From assembly GCA_020055645.1 (NCBI GenBank), contig CM034546.1, positions 7,502,001 through 7,566,000 on the forward strand: a stretch of 64,000 nt of DNA, in the 5' to 3' direction. Both the position numbers and the translations under genes were made by a program. Below the pieces are notes generated by a model that saw nothing but the letters and a program-made list of their open reading frames with translations, did no database searches and had not been told where the DNA came from. Positions 1-9,467 of the stretch are shown one piece after another; position 1 is the stretch's first letter; every line of letters starts with the position of its first letter. Source of the DNA: Tomocerus qinae (lineage: Eukaryota; Arthropoda; Collembola; Entomobryomorpha; Tomoceridae).

Positions 1-358
1 GGTGATACAAGGTTCCACGATGATATCTTATGACTTATGCGTTTACCGAATTAGACTGAAATAAATAATAAACTCTGTATGCAATCAAGAATCAATACAC
101 GTTGGGTTAATTGAATGAGAATTGAATTTAGTAACACAATAGGAATTACGATTACAACTGAATAATGAATTACTTTACGGAATGAGAAAGGAAATGATAT
201 TAAGAATACAAATACAATTGAGAGATGAACTCAGTCCACGAGCTGCGGCGCAACTCGCGATAGAGAGTTGTGGCACACTGAAGTCCTTCGTAGTGGGTTG
301 GGGGTCTGGGTGGTGTGAGGGAAGTGAGTTGGGTGAATTGCAGGTAGCCCGTGTTACA
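1..358 (-). repeat. 3' LTR (sense), partial
   Basis: Same sequence as 8194-8551. About 54 bp of this LTR lie left of base 1. The first sense bases (TGTAACAC, 358-351) contain the TAA stop codon of the accessory ORF. Confidence 0.93.
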
Positions 359-1085
359 TCCTCCCTCGCTGGTTGGTGTGTACGCTTCTGGTTGGTGTAG
401 TTTGATTTGCAAAAGATTCCAGACTTTTCTTCAATGTTGCTACTGCTTTAGCTCTTATCCTCCTTTCTCGCCTTTTCCGGATTCTGTTTTCGCGTACATT
501 GGGAAACTGACTGGTATATGCTTTGATGGCTGCATAATTTTTGTCGTTAGTACAAAATCTTCTCTCGTGACCCGCTTGTTGGCATCTACTGCAAATTTTG
601 TCGCAAAATGGTGTGTCCGCAAATTCATTCATGGGAATATGAAGTTGTAGAATGTCAATGTCAATTTCTTCCATATCCTGTAATGCTTCCATCTCATAGT
701 ACTTGACAGTGTGTTCCTCCTTTGGTGGTCTGAAAATTTCTTGAGTCTTTGTAAGGAATGGTATGATATTTGGATCAATTTTATAATACCTTTGATTGCG
801 TAACTGCTGCTGATTAGGTTTTTCCTTAGCCATTCTCATGAGAGTATTTATGCGCACTATGTCGACTTCGGATTCATCTAATAATTTTGCAGTATCTCTT
901 CTCCAATGAAATAGATCTATAAATATTTGCTTTTGTTCTTCGTCCAACTCCTTACACATGTCCGCGGTTTGTTGTGCTGACTTCAATTTCGGGTAGGTAT
1001 AACACTTGAATGAAGGTGTCCCATAGCGGTAGTATTTTACGATATTCTTCATTAAACTTCGGTAAGATTGCTCGCCATACCTCAA
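354..1085 (-). pseudogene. Accessory ORF part 2: HRDC-like region, CCHC zinc knuckle and basic tail
   Basis: Continues the exonuclease protein in another frame; real homology starts near 1030. LFHWRRDTAKLLDES followed by INTLMRMAKEKP has the W-R-D...A...DES...A...P pattern of the HRDC region that follows the exonuclease in RRP6/EXOSC10. About 75 residues later comes a Gag-type CX2CX4HX4C knuckle (CSRCQQAGHERRFC, residues 165-178 of this frame) and an Arg/Lys-rich tail (RKRRERRIRAK). The last codons are the polypurine tract and the TAA stop (356-354) lies inside the LTR, so this reading frame is an integral part of the element. The upstream 40 or so codons of this frame (1085 to about 1035) are probably not translated. 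Confidence 0.82.
359..370 (-). promoter_or_regulatory. Polypurine tract
   Basis: In sense AGCGAGGGAGGA directly precedes the 3' LTR, the expected place for plus-strand priming. It is also read as the last codons of the accessory ORF. Confidence 0.75.
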
Positions 1086-1713
1086 TAAGTAGTTGAGTGT
1101 GGTTTACAGCATACTCGAGTTGTTGGTGATGTAGTGGTCTGTTTGTCCAATCAGACAATTGCGGAGTCTTGTCCAAGGTTGGGGTTTGTGGAAGTGCCCA
1201 TTTAACTAAGTTGTCAAAGCTTACTAATTCTGTGCTGCCGGTGAAATGTTGATAGACAAATTGCAAGTCAATTACGCCCGTGATGAATATATCGTAGTCT
1301 CTTTGAAGGTGGAGTATGTCATTTGCTGATCCATGGTTGATCTTTACTATGTCTGGGTTCTCCAACACGGTTTTCATTTGTTGACGGATGAAGTTGGACA
1401 TCCCGAACGCCAGTGTGTCGATTATGTACGTAGTTCCTGTTGTAGATATTTGCATGAGAGTGATCATCCCGAGGAACGAGTGTCTTCGATTTTCTTCAAC
1501 ATCAATTGCAAAGAGGTTAACCCTTTTCAGATGAAGGAGCATCGTCATAGTATCTGCAACATTCGCAATCCAGCTGGTTGTAATTTTCTCCTCTTCGACA
1601 AGCTGTAGAGATTCGATAGTTGGCGCCCACATTTGGATTATTGTCTTGTTGGGATTCGTGTGATGGTGGTAGACCTGTTGGTGGTTGAGTCTCAGTCGTT
1701 GTTGTCTTGACAT
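952..1713 (-). pseudogene. Accessory ORF part 1: RRP6/EXOSC10-like DEDD 3'-5' exonuclease domain
   Basis: ATG at 1713. Residues about 65-215 match the layout of the RNase D/RRP6 family: Exo I with FAIDVEEN (D71, E73) and the family-typical SFLGMITLMQIST...YIIDTL; Exo II with HGSANDI (D132); Exo III region with LDKTPQLSDWTNRPL and EYAVNHTQLL (Y201). In active DEDDy enzymes an Asp sits four residues after this Tyr; here it is His205. Known family members trim or bind RNA. This copy may be a weak nuclease or an RNA-binding relic, as for the EXD1 branch. The element keeps it between pol and the 3' LTR on the same strand. The frame breaks near 1034-1037 (TTTT), so the reading from there to the stop at 952 is spurious. 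Confidence 0.85.
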
Positions 1714-1723
1714 GGGACAGCCG

Positions 1724-1960
1724 CTAACGGAGCGATACTTCGAGATTCCAAATTTTTGATTTGCCTCTTGACATTTTGCCCTGTAGTCCTTTGATTTCGG
1801 TGCCTCCTGCTTTCAAATTTGACAACACTAACTCATGTTGCCTAGTTCGTGCATTCGATGGCATTCGTGAGACCTTTCCTTTGCTGTCCAGTTTATTTTT
1901 GTGTTGGTCTCGGTTGACGTGATGACCCGTGGCCTTATGTCTGCTGCTGTTTTTGTACAT
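1724..1960 (-). CDS. Small ORF before the exonuclease ORF
   Basis: 78 codons, very basic (many Lys/Arg/His), ending 11 bp upstream of the exonuclease ATG. I recognise no family. It could be the N-terminal part of the accessory protein in another frame, a spliced exon, or chance. Confidence 0.3.
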   Translation of the reverse strand: MYKNSSRHKATGHHVNRDQHKNKLDSKGKVSRMPSNARTRQHELVLSNLKAGGTEIKGLQGKMSRGKSKIWNLEVSLR

Positions 1961-1983
1961 CTGGAATAGATAAAAGAATTAAG

Positions 1984-2204
1984 CATGGTCTCCGCATATT
2001 TATGATGGTCTCCGCATATTTATGATGGTCTCCGCAAAAACTTATAATATTTTCTATTGACTTAGTAATTTTCAACTGTTTATATGATGGTCTCCGCATT
2101 CGTTTCATGGTCTCCACAAAAACTTATAATATTTTCTATTGACTTAGTAATTTTCAACTGTTTATATGATGGTCTCCGCATTTTTATGATGGTCTCCGCA
2201 AAAA
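1984..2204. repeat. Tandem repeats between pol and the accessory ORF
   Basis: Seven copies of ATGGTCTCCGCA or close variants (at 1985, 2005, 2025, 2087, 2107, 2169, 2189), part of a 20-bp unit nested in an 82-bp unit present twice (about 2036-2117 and 2118-2199). In sense the core is TGCGGAGACCAT. It lies where a spliced accessory mRNA or a regulatory block would be expected. Confidence 0.85.
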
Positions 2205-2319
2205 GTTGTATTTTATTTTCCTAATCGTAATGTGAATATTGTTAGCTTAATTATACCTTTATAATGAATGAGATCTTAACTATGTTTTAACTGTTACCTT
2301 AACCTATAATAGTGAATAA

Positions 2320-2799
2320 TTATTTAAGAAACTTTGTATATTGACCCGGAATGTAAGTTTTTCGCCTTGGTCTGTCAATAGGTAAAGAACGCAATGCAAG
2401 TTTGCCTTTCGCTTTCTTACCTAATTTAGGACGATGTAATTGCGACTTGAAGACTATACTAGATCGCTCATTAATCGGACGTCTAATATACGGCTTCATA
2501 TCGGATACATGTCTTTTACCCATATTTTTATTTGTTATACCTGAATATAAGTCGTAGGTTACCGGAGTAATCTGACGCTTAATTTTAAAAGGTCCTATCC
2601 ACGTAGGTGCTAATTTAGAAGAAAAATTGGACTGTGCATCTGAAAGAACATGATTACGTATTAATACTTCTTGATCGACAATATAAGAGACTTGTCTATG
2701 ATGTTTATCATAATTGTCCTTATAGGTTATTTGTGCTTCCGTAATATTATTCTTAACATATTCTACTATATCCAACAATTTAGTAGGTAATTTTTTCAA
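2320..2799 (-). pseudogene. pol: pol part 4: integrase C-terminal domain
   Basis: 159 codons in a further frame. It contains the GPF/Y-type module (LAPTWIGPFKI) followed by a basic tail ending in PGQYTKFLK. No chromodomain is visible. This is the normal end of pol. Confidence 0.85.
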
Positions 2800-3448
2800 T
2801 TTCCTCCCTCGCTTTAGCGAAGTCTATATCTTTAGATTCCATAAGCGACCTATCAAATGGTAATGCCAACTCTCGTCCTAGATTCAAAAGTGCTGGACTG
2901 ACCTTTGTGCTTTCATGTATAACTGACCTTAGAGCTAAACCAAAAAGTTGCAAATATTCATCCCATGAAGATTGTTGCTCATCTATATAGCATTTAATCA
3001 TCTGCTTTAAGGTTTTATTTACTCTTTCTGATTGATTAGGTTGAGGGTGATATACACTAGTGAACCTATGATCTATTTGCCATTCTTTACACAATTCTTT
3101 CAACCTTTTTGAAATGAACTGTGAACCATTATCTGAAATTAAGAGTTTTGGTGAACCAAAATGACAAAATATCCATTCTAACCAATATTTTACCTGATTT
3201 GCCGTAGCATTTCTCATAGGTATAATTTCTACCCATTTTGATAATTGATCCTGAACTACCAAAATGTACTTATTATTCCTACCTCCTTTACTCGTAGGTA
3301 AAGGGCCCATAAAATCAACATATAGTGTATGAAATACGTATGGAGCTACATCACTGTAACCCATTAAACCTGCTTTCAACTGTGTATCAGACTTTACTCT
3401 TTGACACTTCTCGCAAGATTTAATATAACATTTTACGTCTTTTTCCAT
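2780..3448 (-). pseudogene. pol: pol part 3: integrase core
   Basis: Third frame. It starts with the Cys pair of the HHCC finger (CYIKSCEKCQ), then the DDE core: Asp in YVDFMGPLP, Asp in LISDNGSQF, Glu in QSERVNKTLKQ. All three catalytic acids are kept. The frame ends at a run of six T (2791-2796). Joining DNA ends into the target is the role of this domain. Confidence 0.92.
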
Positions 3449-4802
3449 ACCTTCCCAATATACTCCTTAACATCTGCAATGTCTTCTTTACACCTCTGTG
3501 TCCCGCTTCCGGTGCATCGTGGAACACAAACATGACATCTTCCTTCAAACTCTTCGGAATTACCGGTAGTAATTTGTTTACACATTTTCTTTTTACATCT
3601 TTGTTCTGACTTCCATATGTTTCTTCCTCATCCTTCAATTGAACTGACTCGGTATGCATCCCTTGCCCTTCAATTGGTTCCATTAAACTTATCTTCTTAT
3701 ACAGTGTGTCATTCTTGATACAATAGTCTGAGTACTTCGTGGCCAGCGAATTACCCATAATTGCGTCTCTAATTTTCTTGCAGTGGTCGTCTGATTTCTG
3801 CTCTTCTGTAATCTGAGATAGTTTAGGTCCTCTGAACATAAGTCCGAAACATGGAATGAACATCACATCTGGATCCTCCATGAAATCTGATTCTTTGCCT
3901 GTAGGTTCGACTGGAGCTCTTGACAAAGCATCTGCAATCTCATTGCTCGCGCCCGGTATATGTTTAATTTTCTCTAAGTACGGTTGTAGTCTTAATGCCC
4001 ATCTTCCAAGCTTAGAATTATTTTCCTTATTTTGATGTAGGTGCGCTAAAGCCTTGTTGTCTGTTAAGATATGAAAGTCTTCATCGTATATGTAGTCATA
4101 AAATTTCTCCGTCGCCCAAAGTATAGCTAGTAACTCTCTTTCGCAAGAGTCCAAATGCCTTTCTGAACGCTTCAATGACTTACTTGCATATTGAATGATC
4201 TTATGTTTGCCATCAATGATCTGTAAGAGTACTGCTCCCAGTCCAATGTTCGATGCGTCGCACTTTATGATAATTGGGTAGTCATAATCGATAGAATTTA
4301 GTAAAGCGTCCTCACACATATAATTTTTCAGTTTTTCAAATGCTTTCTGCTGAGATGTACCCCAATACCAACTAGTAGATTTTCTTAATAAGGAATTAAG
4401 TGGTTCTGCAACATCTGAGTAATGTGGAATAAAGGATTGACAATAGCCGACTTTACCTAGAAATCTTCTCAGTTCCGATACGTTTTTAGGTGATGGAAAT
4501 TCTTTGATAGCTCTTATCTTTTCCGGATCGATGCTGATACCGTCCTCCTTGATGATGTGCCCCAGAAAGGTGATAGAATGCTTAGCAAATTCGCTCTTCT
4601 CTCGGTTGATGGAAATGTTCGCATCTTCTAGTCTCTTCAGGACTGACTCAACGTGTTTGACATGATCATCTAAATTTTGAGAGAAAATAATTATGTCATC
4701 AACAAAAACGAATACGAAATTACCAATCAACCCTTCCAGAACTTTATTCATCAACTCCACGAAAGTCTTTGGTGCATTCTTCAATCCAAAAGGCATAACC
4801 AA
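3420..4802 (-). pseudogene. pol: pol part 2: RT catalytic core, RNase H and integrase zinc-finger start
   Basis: 460 codons in a frame different from part 1. The RT continues with MPFGLKNAPKTF and the catalytic box FVDD (residues 33-36), then LGHII and the thumb. The RNase H domain follows, with KCDASNIGLGAVL, ERELLAILW, LTDNKAL and GASNEIADALSR carrying its acidic residues. Near the C-terminus HDAPEAGHRG is the first half of the integrase HHCC finger. The frame is lost again around 3440-3470, where a run of five T lies at 3440-3444. Confidence 0.92.
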
Positions 4803-4815
4803 AAATTCGTAGTGT

Positions 4816-5709
4816 TCACCATCTACGGTAAAAGCTGTTTTTCTCTATACTACGTTCGTCCATTGGAGTTTGCCAGAATCCTGATTCGCAGTCAATCTTC
4901 GAATACCACTTCGCTTTAGGTAGAACTTTCAGTATATGGTGGCTGTTATGCATCGGAGTGCGGTTACTTCTAGTAATTTTATTTAATTTCTTGTAGCTTA
5001 CCGCCATACGCAATTTTCCATTCGATTTGGGTGCCATTACTACATTGGAATTGTACGGTGATTGTGAAGGTCTGATTAAATTTCTTCTTAGTAGTTCCTT
5101 TGTTTGTCTGCGTATTTCTTCTGCTATCTTTCTACCTGGATATCTGTAAGGTGTATATACTGGTGTGTCGGGTGCATCTATATAATGCTTCATTAAATTA
5201 GTACGTCCCAGAATTCGGTTACGTCCCGAAACCTTAGGATACTTATCTAATAGTTCTTCAAATATTTTTGCTACATCCTGATCTGTCTTAACCTTTATGT
5301 CCTCATAATTTATAGCAAACAAATACTTGCCTGATTTCTTACCTACAATTGCATATTGTCGCCTTTTATCGTCATCGGCAAACCAAAATGCGTTGTTACG
5401 TAAATGAAATATCATATCTGTAGCATATATTATATCTCTCCCAATCAATATAGGTACTGCACATTGCTCCATTACATAAAAGTCATGAGTGAGTTTCTTA
5501 TGTCCAATACTAATAGTCCAATATCTTAATGGCATTGGTTTACATGGTTCAATTCGTTTCGCAAATTTTTGAGCAAATGATTTCCTAATTATAGAATAGT
5601 CTGAACCTGAATCTAAATATGCTGGTGCTATAGTAGCTTTTTCATTAAAAAATATTGATACGCTGGTTGCCAATTTGTCCATATCTTTTTGTTTTTTGAG
5701 GGAAGGCAA
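4816..5709 (-). pseudogene. pol: pol part 1: aspartic protease and N-terminal half of reverse transcriptase
   Basis: Open from just after a stop near 5715; there is no clear ATG at the left end (first possible start codon TTG, 5709), so expression by frameshift or read-through from gag is likely in an intact copy. Protease active site DSG at residues 33-35 (AYLDSGSDYSII). From about residue 190 the fingers and palm of a gypsy RT are visible: LIRPSQSPYNSNVVMAPK, KLRMAVSYKKLN, KIDCESGFWQ. The frame is lost at a run of five T (4838-4842), after the motif KIDCESGFWQ and before the catalytic FVDD box, so the enzyme is split over two frames. Confidence 0.9.
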
Positions 5710-5731
5710 AAGTCAGGAAAGTTGACTTCCC

Positions 5732-7228
5732 CTACTGCCCGTTTAAATGATTTTCTGCCGTTTCTGTGTTATCGTGTTGCTCCTGCCATTCATTTTCATT
5801 TTGTAAAGACATAGCTTGACCTGTTTCGGTGCAATTGTATGATCTATGACCCGTCTTGCCACAAGCATAACATGTATCATTTGCATGTGCTGTAGATGGA
5901 TTCGGCCTACCTCTTTGACCTCTAGAACGACCTTGTCCTCTACCATTACCTCTGTTATCTTGCCTTGGTTGATAATTATTTTCTTCTGGCGTTCTCTGTC
6001 TATGTGGTTGGTTATTGTCTGCACCTTGATTAGCATTATTATTAGATGATGCTGGTTGTGGTTCTACATTACCATTTTGTTGATTTTGTTGGTGATATGC
6101 GTTGTTATTCATATAGCCATATCCTCCTCTATAATTGCCTCTACCACGTTGGTAACCTCTACCTCTATATCGACCTCTATTGGATGTACCTTGTGCTTTA
6201 CCATTATCTTGTTGCTTCAGCTGTACTCCCGGTAGCTTTGCTAAGTCACTTTGCTTGCCCTCATTTGCATCGCTAGCACGTAAATCCTCGACGACCAACT
6301 TTGCTCTAGCCAATAGATTTTCTACCGTATATTCTGCTAACTCTCCAATAGCAATTCTTACTCTAGGTAACATAGCACTTCTGCACCTTCTTACGTATTC
6401 TGCTTCTGGTTCATCTGGAAAGACCTGCTTAGCTAATGTGACCATATCCCATACAAATTTTTCTACGTTCTCTTTTTCACCTTGAACTTTTGTAATCAAA
6501 TATTGAGTTCTTCTATTCCTTTCTAGTCATGTGTCATACTTTGCAATGAACGCTATCTTAAACTCGTCCCATGTCCAGTTTGGTCGTATAACATAATCAT
6601 ACCATGATTTAGTTTCTTTTGCTATGATCGTAGACATCATATAGAGCCAAGATTCCTCAGGGTAATGCTGACTTCTAAAATATGCTTCTACGTCTACAAG
6701 GTAATTAGCTGCTGTTTGCATGTTGGAATTATGCTTGGGAATAGGAATATTTGCATTGGTTCCTGGATGTGGAATATGCCTATTAGGTTCTAGGTTCACA
6801 TTTTGCCTCTGGTGTCGCCTTTCTGGTCTTAGTATTTGAATTAGCTGAGCTATCTGTGCTTGCTGTTGCTGAATGATATTTAAATGGTGCCGTGTATGTC
6901 TATCAAGTTGGTTTTGACCTCTCTGATTACCTCTGCGTTGGCCTACGTTGTTAGCTGCTTCTTGCCTATCATTGTTCTCTTGATGAACTTCTGCATCCTC
7001 AAATGAGTCTTCACTATGTGCATCTTGTCTATTTACATTTTCTACATTATTTCCATGCCCTTCCATCTCAAAGAACAATGGAAAGAGTTGCCCTTCTTGA
7101 ACTCCTGGATCTGAATTTCTATCTCCGTTTCTACGTCTTCTCCTTCTATTTAACTCTATCAACCTTTCCTGTTCCTGTATATACTCTGGGTCCTGTCTTC
7201 TAAGATACCTTTGTCGCCTATTAGACAT
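5732..7228 (-). pseudogene. gag: gag with one in-frame stop codon
   Basis: One reading frame of 499 codons from the ATG at 7228 to TAG at 5732, broken by TGA at 6527-6529. The N-terminal part (233 residues) is Arg/Gln-rich, then carries the conserved Gag capsid-like stretch with WLYMMSTI and WYDYVIRPNWTWDEF, typical of gypsy capsids. The C-terminal part (about 255 residues) continues the capsid, then has an RGG/Gln/Asn-rich linker and one CX2CX4HX4C zinc knuckle (CYACGKTGHRSYNC) that should bind element RNA. The TGA falls inside the capsid domain, so a full Gag would need read-through. More likely it is an inactivating mutation. Confidence 0.88.
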
Positions 7229-7240
7229 TTACTGTATCTA

Positions 7241-7534
7241 TTAAATTCCCAATTCGGAAGGTAGACGATTGTCAATATGAATGATTGAAAATTTAATAAA
7301 AGACGTTTTTAATTCCCGGTTTAACCTTGATCTAATATTGTCAATTATCGTTGTGCACTGAAAAGTAGTTACTAAGTGACTTATTCTTACTGTTAAACTT
7401 TTATCAATTTGTTCGACCTCAATTGGCAAATTGACTGCACTTTGCTTAATTAAATCAACAATTAATTGCTTTTCCAAAATCTGAACGTTAGCTACTGTAT
7501 GCTGGATATTTAATTGAATGACTACTTCCTTCAT
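7241..7534 (-). CDS. Small ORF upstream of gag in the gypsy-type element
   Basis: 97 codons, ATG at 7534 and stop 12 bp before the gag ATG. The product is hydrophilic and probably helical, with many Ile/Val/Leu at heptad-like spacing (start MKEVVIQLNIQHTV). There is no zinc knuckle and no family I recognise. It could be a leader protein, an N-terminal part of Gag translated separately, or a chance ORF. The uninterrupted length just ahead of gag favours a real element ORF. Confidence 0.45.
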   Translation of the reverse strand: MKEVVIQLNIQHTVANVQILEKQLIVDLIKQSAVNLPIEVEQIDKSLTVRISHLVTTFQCTTIIDNIRSRLNRELKTSFIKFSIIHIDNRLPSELGI

Positions 7535-8138
7535 TTAAACAAAGAAACATTGACCAATATTCTTACAAATTAGGGTTAAAACCTTATAGTCTAGATGCTA
7601 TTTATTTTCGACTCCTGATATCACACTGGAGATACCGAAAAAAAATTACGTACCTTACTGCAGGATTGTTAACCAATAACTTCCAGAGTAGAATTTAAAG
7701 ATTAGATTTCGGACCTCTGAAGACACAGCAATACTATCACATAAGCTTTAGTGTCTTTAGTTACCTTTTTCTCTCTAAAGTAGTAAAACATAAAAGAATT
7801 ATCAATTATTATTCTCAATAAAATGTTGATTGAAAAGAAATATGTTACTAATTCAAATTAAAATTTGTAATTAAGATGAAATAAAAATACTCATATTGCC
7901 CCGCATAAGATATCAACGCTTCCTCCGGCTTTTTCACAAGTCAGGACAGGATGGAACAAATGCAACTTCACGACTCTGGTAACTTCCAAAGTTAGTGTTA
8001 ATTGCTTACTAATCCTCAATTACCCCACTCGATATGCACCAAGTAGTATCCCGGATTAGATTTTTATTACCACACTGATTACGAAATAATTCTTACCACG
8101 TTGTAAAAGCTCGAAGCTCGGGTTTCGTAGCACCAAGT
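7535..8138 (-). other. Leader of the gypsy-type element
   Basis: About 600 bp between the 5' LTR and the first ORF. Apart from the primer-binding site I see no coding signal or strong repeat; packaging signals would be expected here but cannot be recognised. Confidence 0.6.
8117..8135 (-). promoter_or_regulatory. Candidate tRNA primer-binding site
   Basis: In sense, three bases after the 5' LTR, the sequence reads TGGTGCTACGAAACCCGAG. TGG would pair with the CCA end of a tRNA. The complement resembles an animal tRNA-Phe 3' end except for two extra bases. That comparison is from memory, so the tRNA identity is tentative. Confidence 0.6.
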
Positions 8139-8551
8139 TGTAAGGGCTAAGCCTCTATTTATGCCCAGTATGATAGTAACGACTACCTATATGGGTGATA
8201 CAAGGTTCCACGATGATATCTTATGACTTATGCGTTTACCGAATTAGACTGAAATAAATAATAAACTCTGTATGCAATCAAGAATCAATACACGTTGGGT
8301 TAATTGAATGAGAATTGAATTTAGTAACACAATAGGAATTACGATTACAACTGAATAATGAATTACTTTACGGAATGAGAAAGGAAATGATATTAAGAAT
8401 ACAAATACAATTGAGAGATGAACTCAGTCCACGAGCTGCGGCGCAACTCGCGATAGAGAGTTGTGGCACACTGAAGTCCTTCGTAGTGGGTTGGGGGTCT
8501 GGGTGGTGTGAGGGAAGTGAGTTGGGTGAATTGCAGGTAGCCCGTGTTACA
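8139..8551 (-). repeat. 5' LTR (sense) of the gypsy-type element
   Basis: 413 bp. On the plus strand it runs from TGTAAGGG (8139) to GTGTTACA (8551), giving a 5-base terminal inverted repeat TGTAA/TTACA. From 8194 on, it matches positions 1-358 with no mismatch seen. The left boundary is set by the primer-binding site just outside it, the right boundary by the point where identity with the other LTR stops. Confidence 0.93.
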
Positions 8552-8733
8552 TATTGACAATAATCACAATAATCAGGTACACCCTAAATCTTCAACGATT
8601 CAATGATATCATACTATGCTGTAGAAAACTACGCAGTCAGTTAGAAATATTATATACAAATGTATACAGTTTATAGCTAGCTTTGTAGCTACTATAACTT
8701 AGTCGACCAAGGAAAGTAATGCTAGAATATACC

Positions 8734-9023
8734 CAGGGTTGGCAGGTGAAATATTTCGCTTGAAATAAATAGAGAAATATATGACTTTATTTCGTGAAAT
8801 ATTTCATTTCAGCTTTATTTTGTTGAAACGTGAAATTGATGAAATAAATGCAACAAAGTTAGGTGGCATTTATTTCACTTCAAGAGTGAAATAAATGCCA
8901 TGTATCCCGTATCCCTATTTATTTCATTAATTTCACCTAAATTCCTTAATTCAATTTATTTCATTTAATTTATTTCGCTTTTCAAGATAAAGTCTTTGAA
9001 AAGTGAAATAAATGCAACCGCTG
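8734..9023. mobile_element. hAT-like MITE, GTGAAATAAATG-rich family, copy 1
   Basis: Starts CAGGGTTGGCA and ends with a decayed inverse (TGCAACCGCTG). The body is full of GTGAAATAAATG and its complement CATTTATTTCAC, so a folded strand would form long hairpins. The same termini and body appear inverted at 19588-19973. Flanking octamers match only 5 of 8 (aatatacc/attatata). Confidence 0.7.
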
Positions 9024-9467
9024 ATTATATATCAGATAGACGAAACACCTACTATGAATATTTTAGTAATGGAAAATGTCTCAGAGGTTAAAAGAGACGC
9101 AAGGCCAATATCAGAAAAATATGAATAAAACGTATCAGAAGCCTTACCTCATTTGTTTCACAGGTTAGGTTAGGAAGACACTTTAGTTGTATCAATTAAG
9201 TTTTAATTATAGATATAAAACACCTTTTAAATTCGAAAATCACAATCTATTGGAATTACAACATTCATGCCAATAATTTAACAGAGCGGCAGAGGATACA
9301 AACATTTTTTGTAAATGTACCTCTGATACGAAGTTGTACATGAACATGATTATAAAGTAAATTGTTATATATAATTTACAAAACTATTGAAAGTGAATGG
9401 TATTTATTCCTACATCGATAAATACTTCATTTATTATTATCAGAGATATTCACCATCCGTTTTCAAA
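9024..9467. other. Non-coding, upstream of the first receptor gene
   Basis: AT-rich; no repeat or clear core promoter seen. The reading frame of the receptor is open upstream to about 9387, but the first ATG is at 9468. Confidence 0.5.

Larger units (their letters stand above)
1..8551 (-). mobile_element. Ty3/gypsy-type LTR retrotransposon with an extra exonuclease-like ORF; 3' LTR cut by window start
   Basis: Sense strand is minus. Order in sense: 5' LTR (8551-8139), leader with primer-binding site, small ORF, gag, pol in the order protease-RT-RNase H-integrase (the Ty3/gypsy order), a spacer with tandem repeats, an accessory ORF, polypurine tract, 3' LTR (358 to beyond base 1). The two LTRs match base for base over all 358 comparable positions, which points to a recent insertion. 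The LTR begins TGTAA and ends TTACA. The outer flank on the right begins tattg (8552-8556); its partner lies outside the window, so a target duplication cannot be tested. Gag has one internal stop and pol plus the accessory ORF have four frame breaks, so this copy probably cannot move by itself. Confidence 0.95.

Noticed and set aside
182-400. ORF on the plus strand in the LTR (also 8375-8557)
   Set aside because: It is antisense to the element and present only because the LTR is duplicated; no family similarity.
354-1713. Env glycoprotein in the accessory position
   Set aside because: No signal peptide, transmembrane segment, furin site or Cys pattern of env; nuclease motifs explain it instead.
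4677-4919. Plus-strand ORFs opposite pol and gag (4677-4919, 5846-6049, 6046-6276, 6180-6485)
   Set aside because: Shadow frames of the conserved minus-strand retrotransposon proteins.
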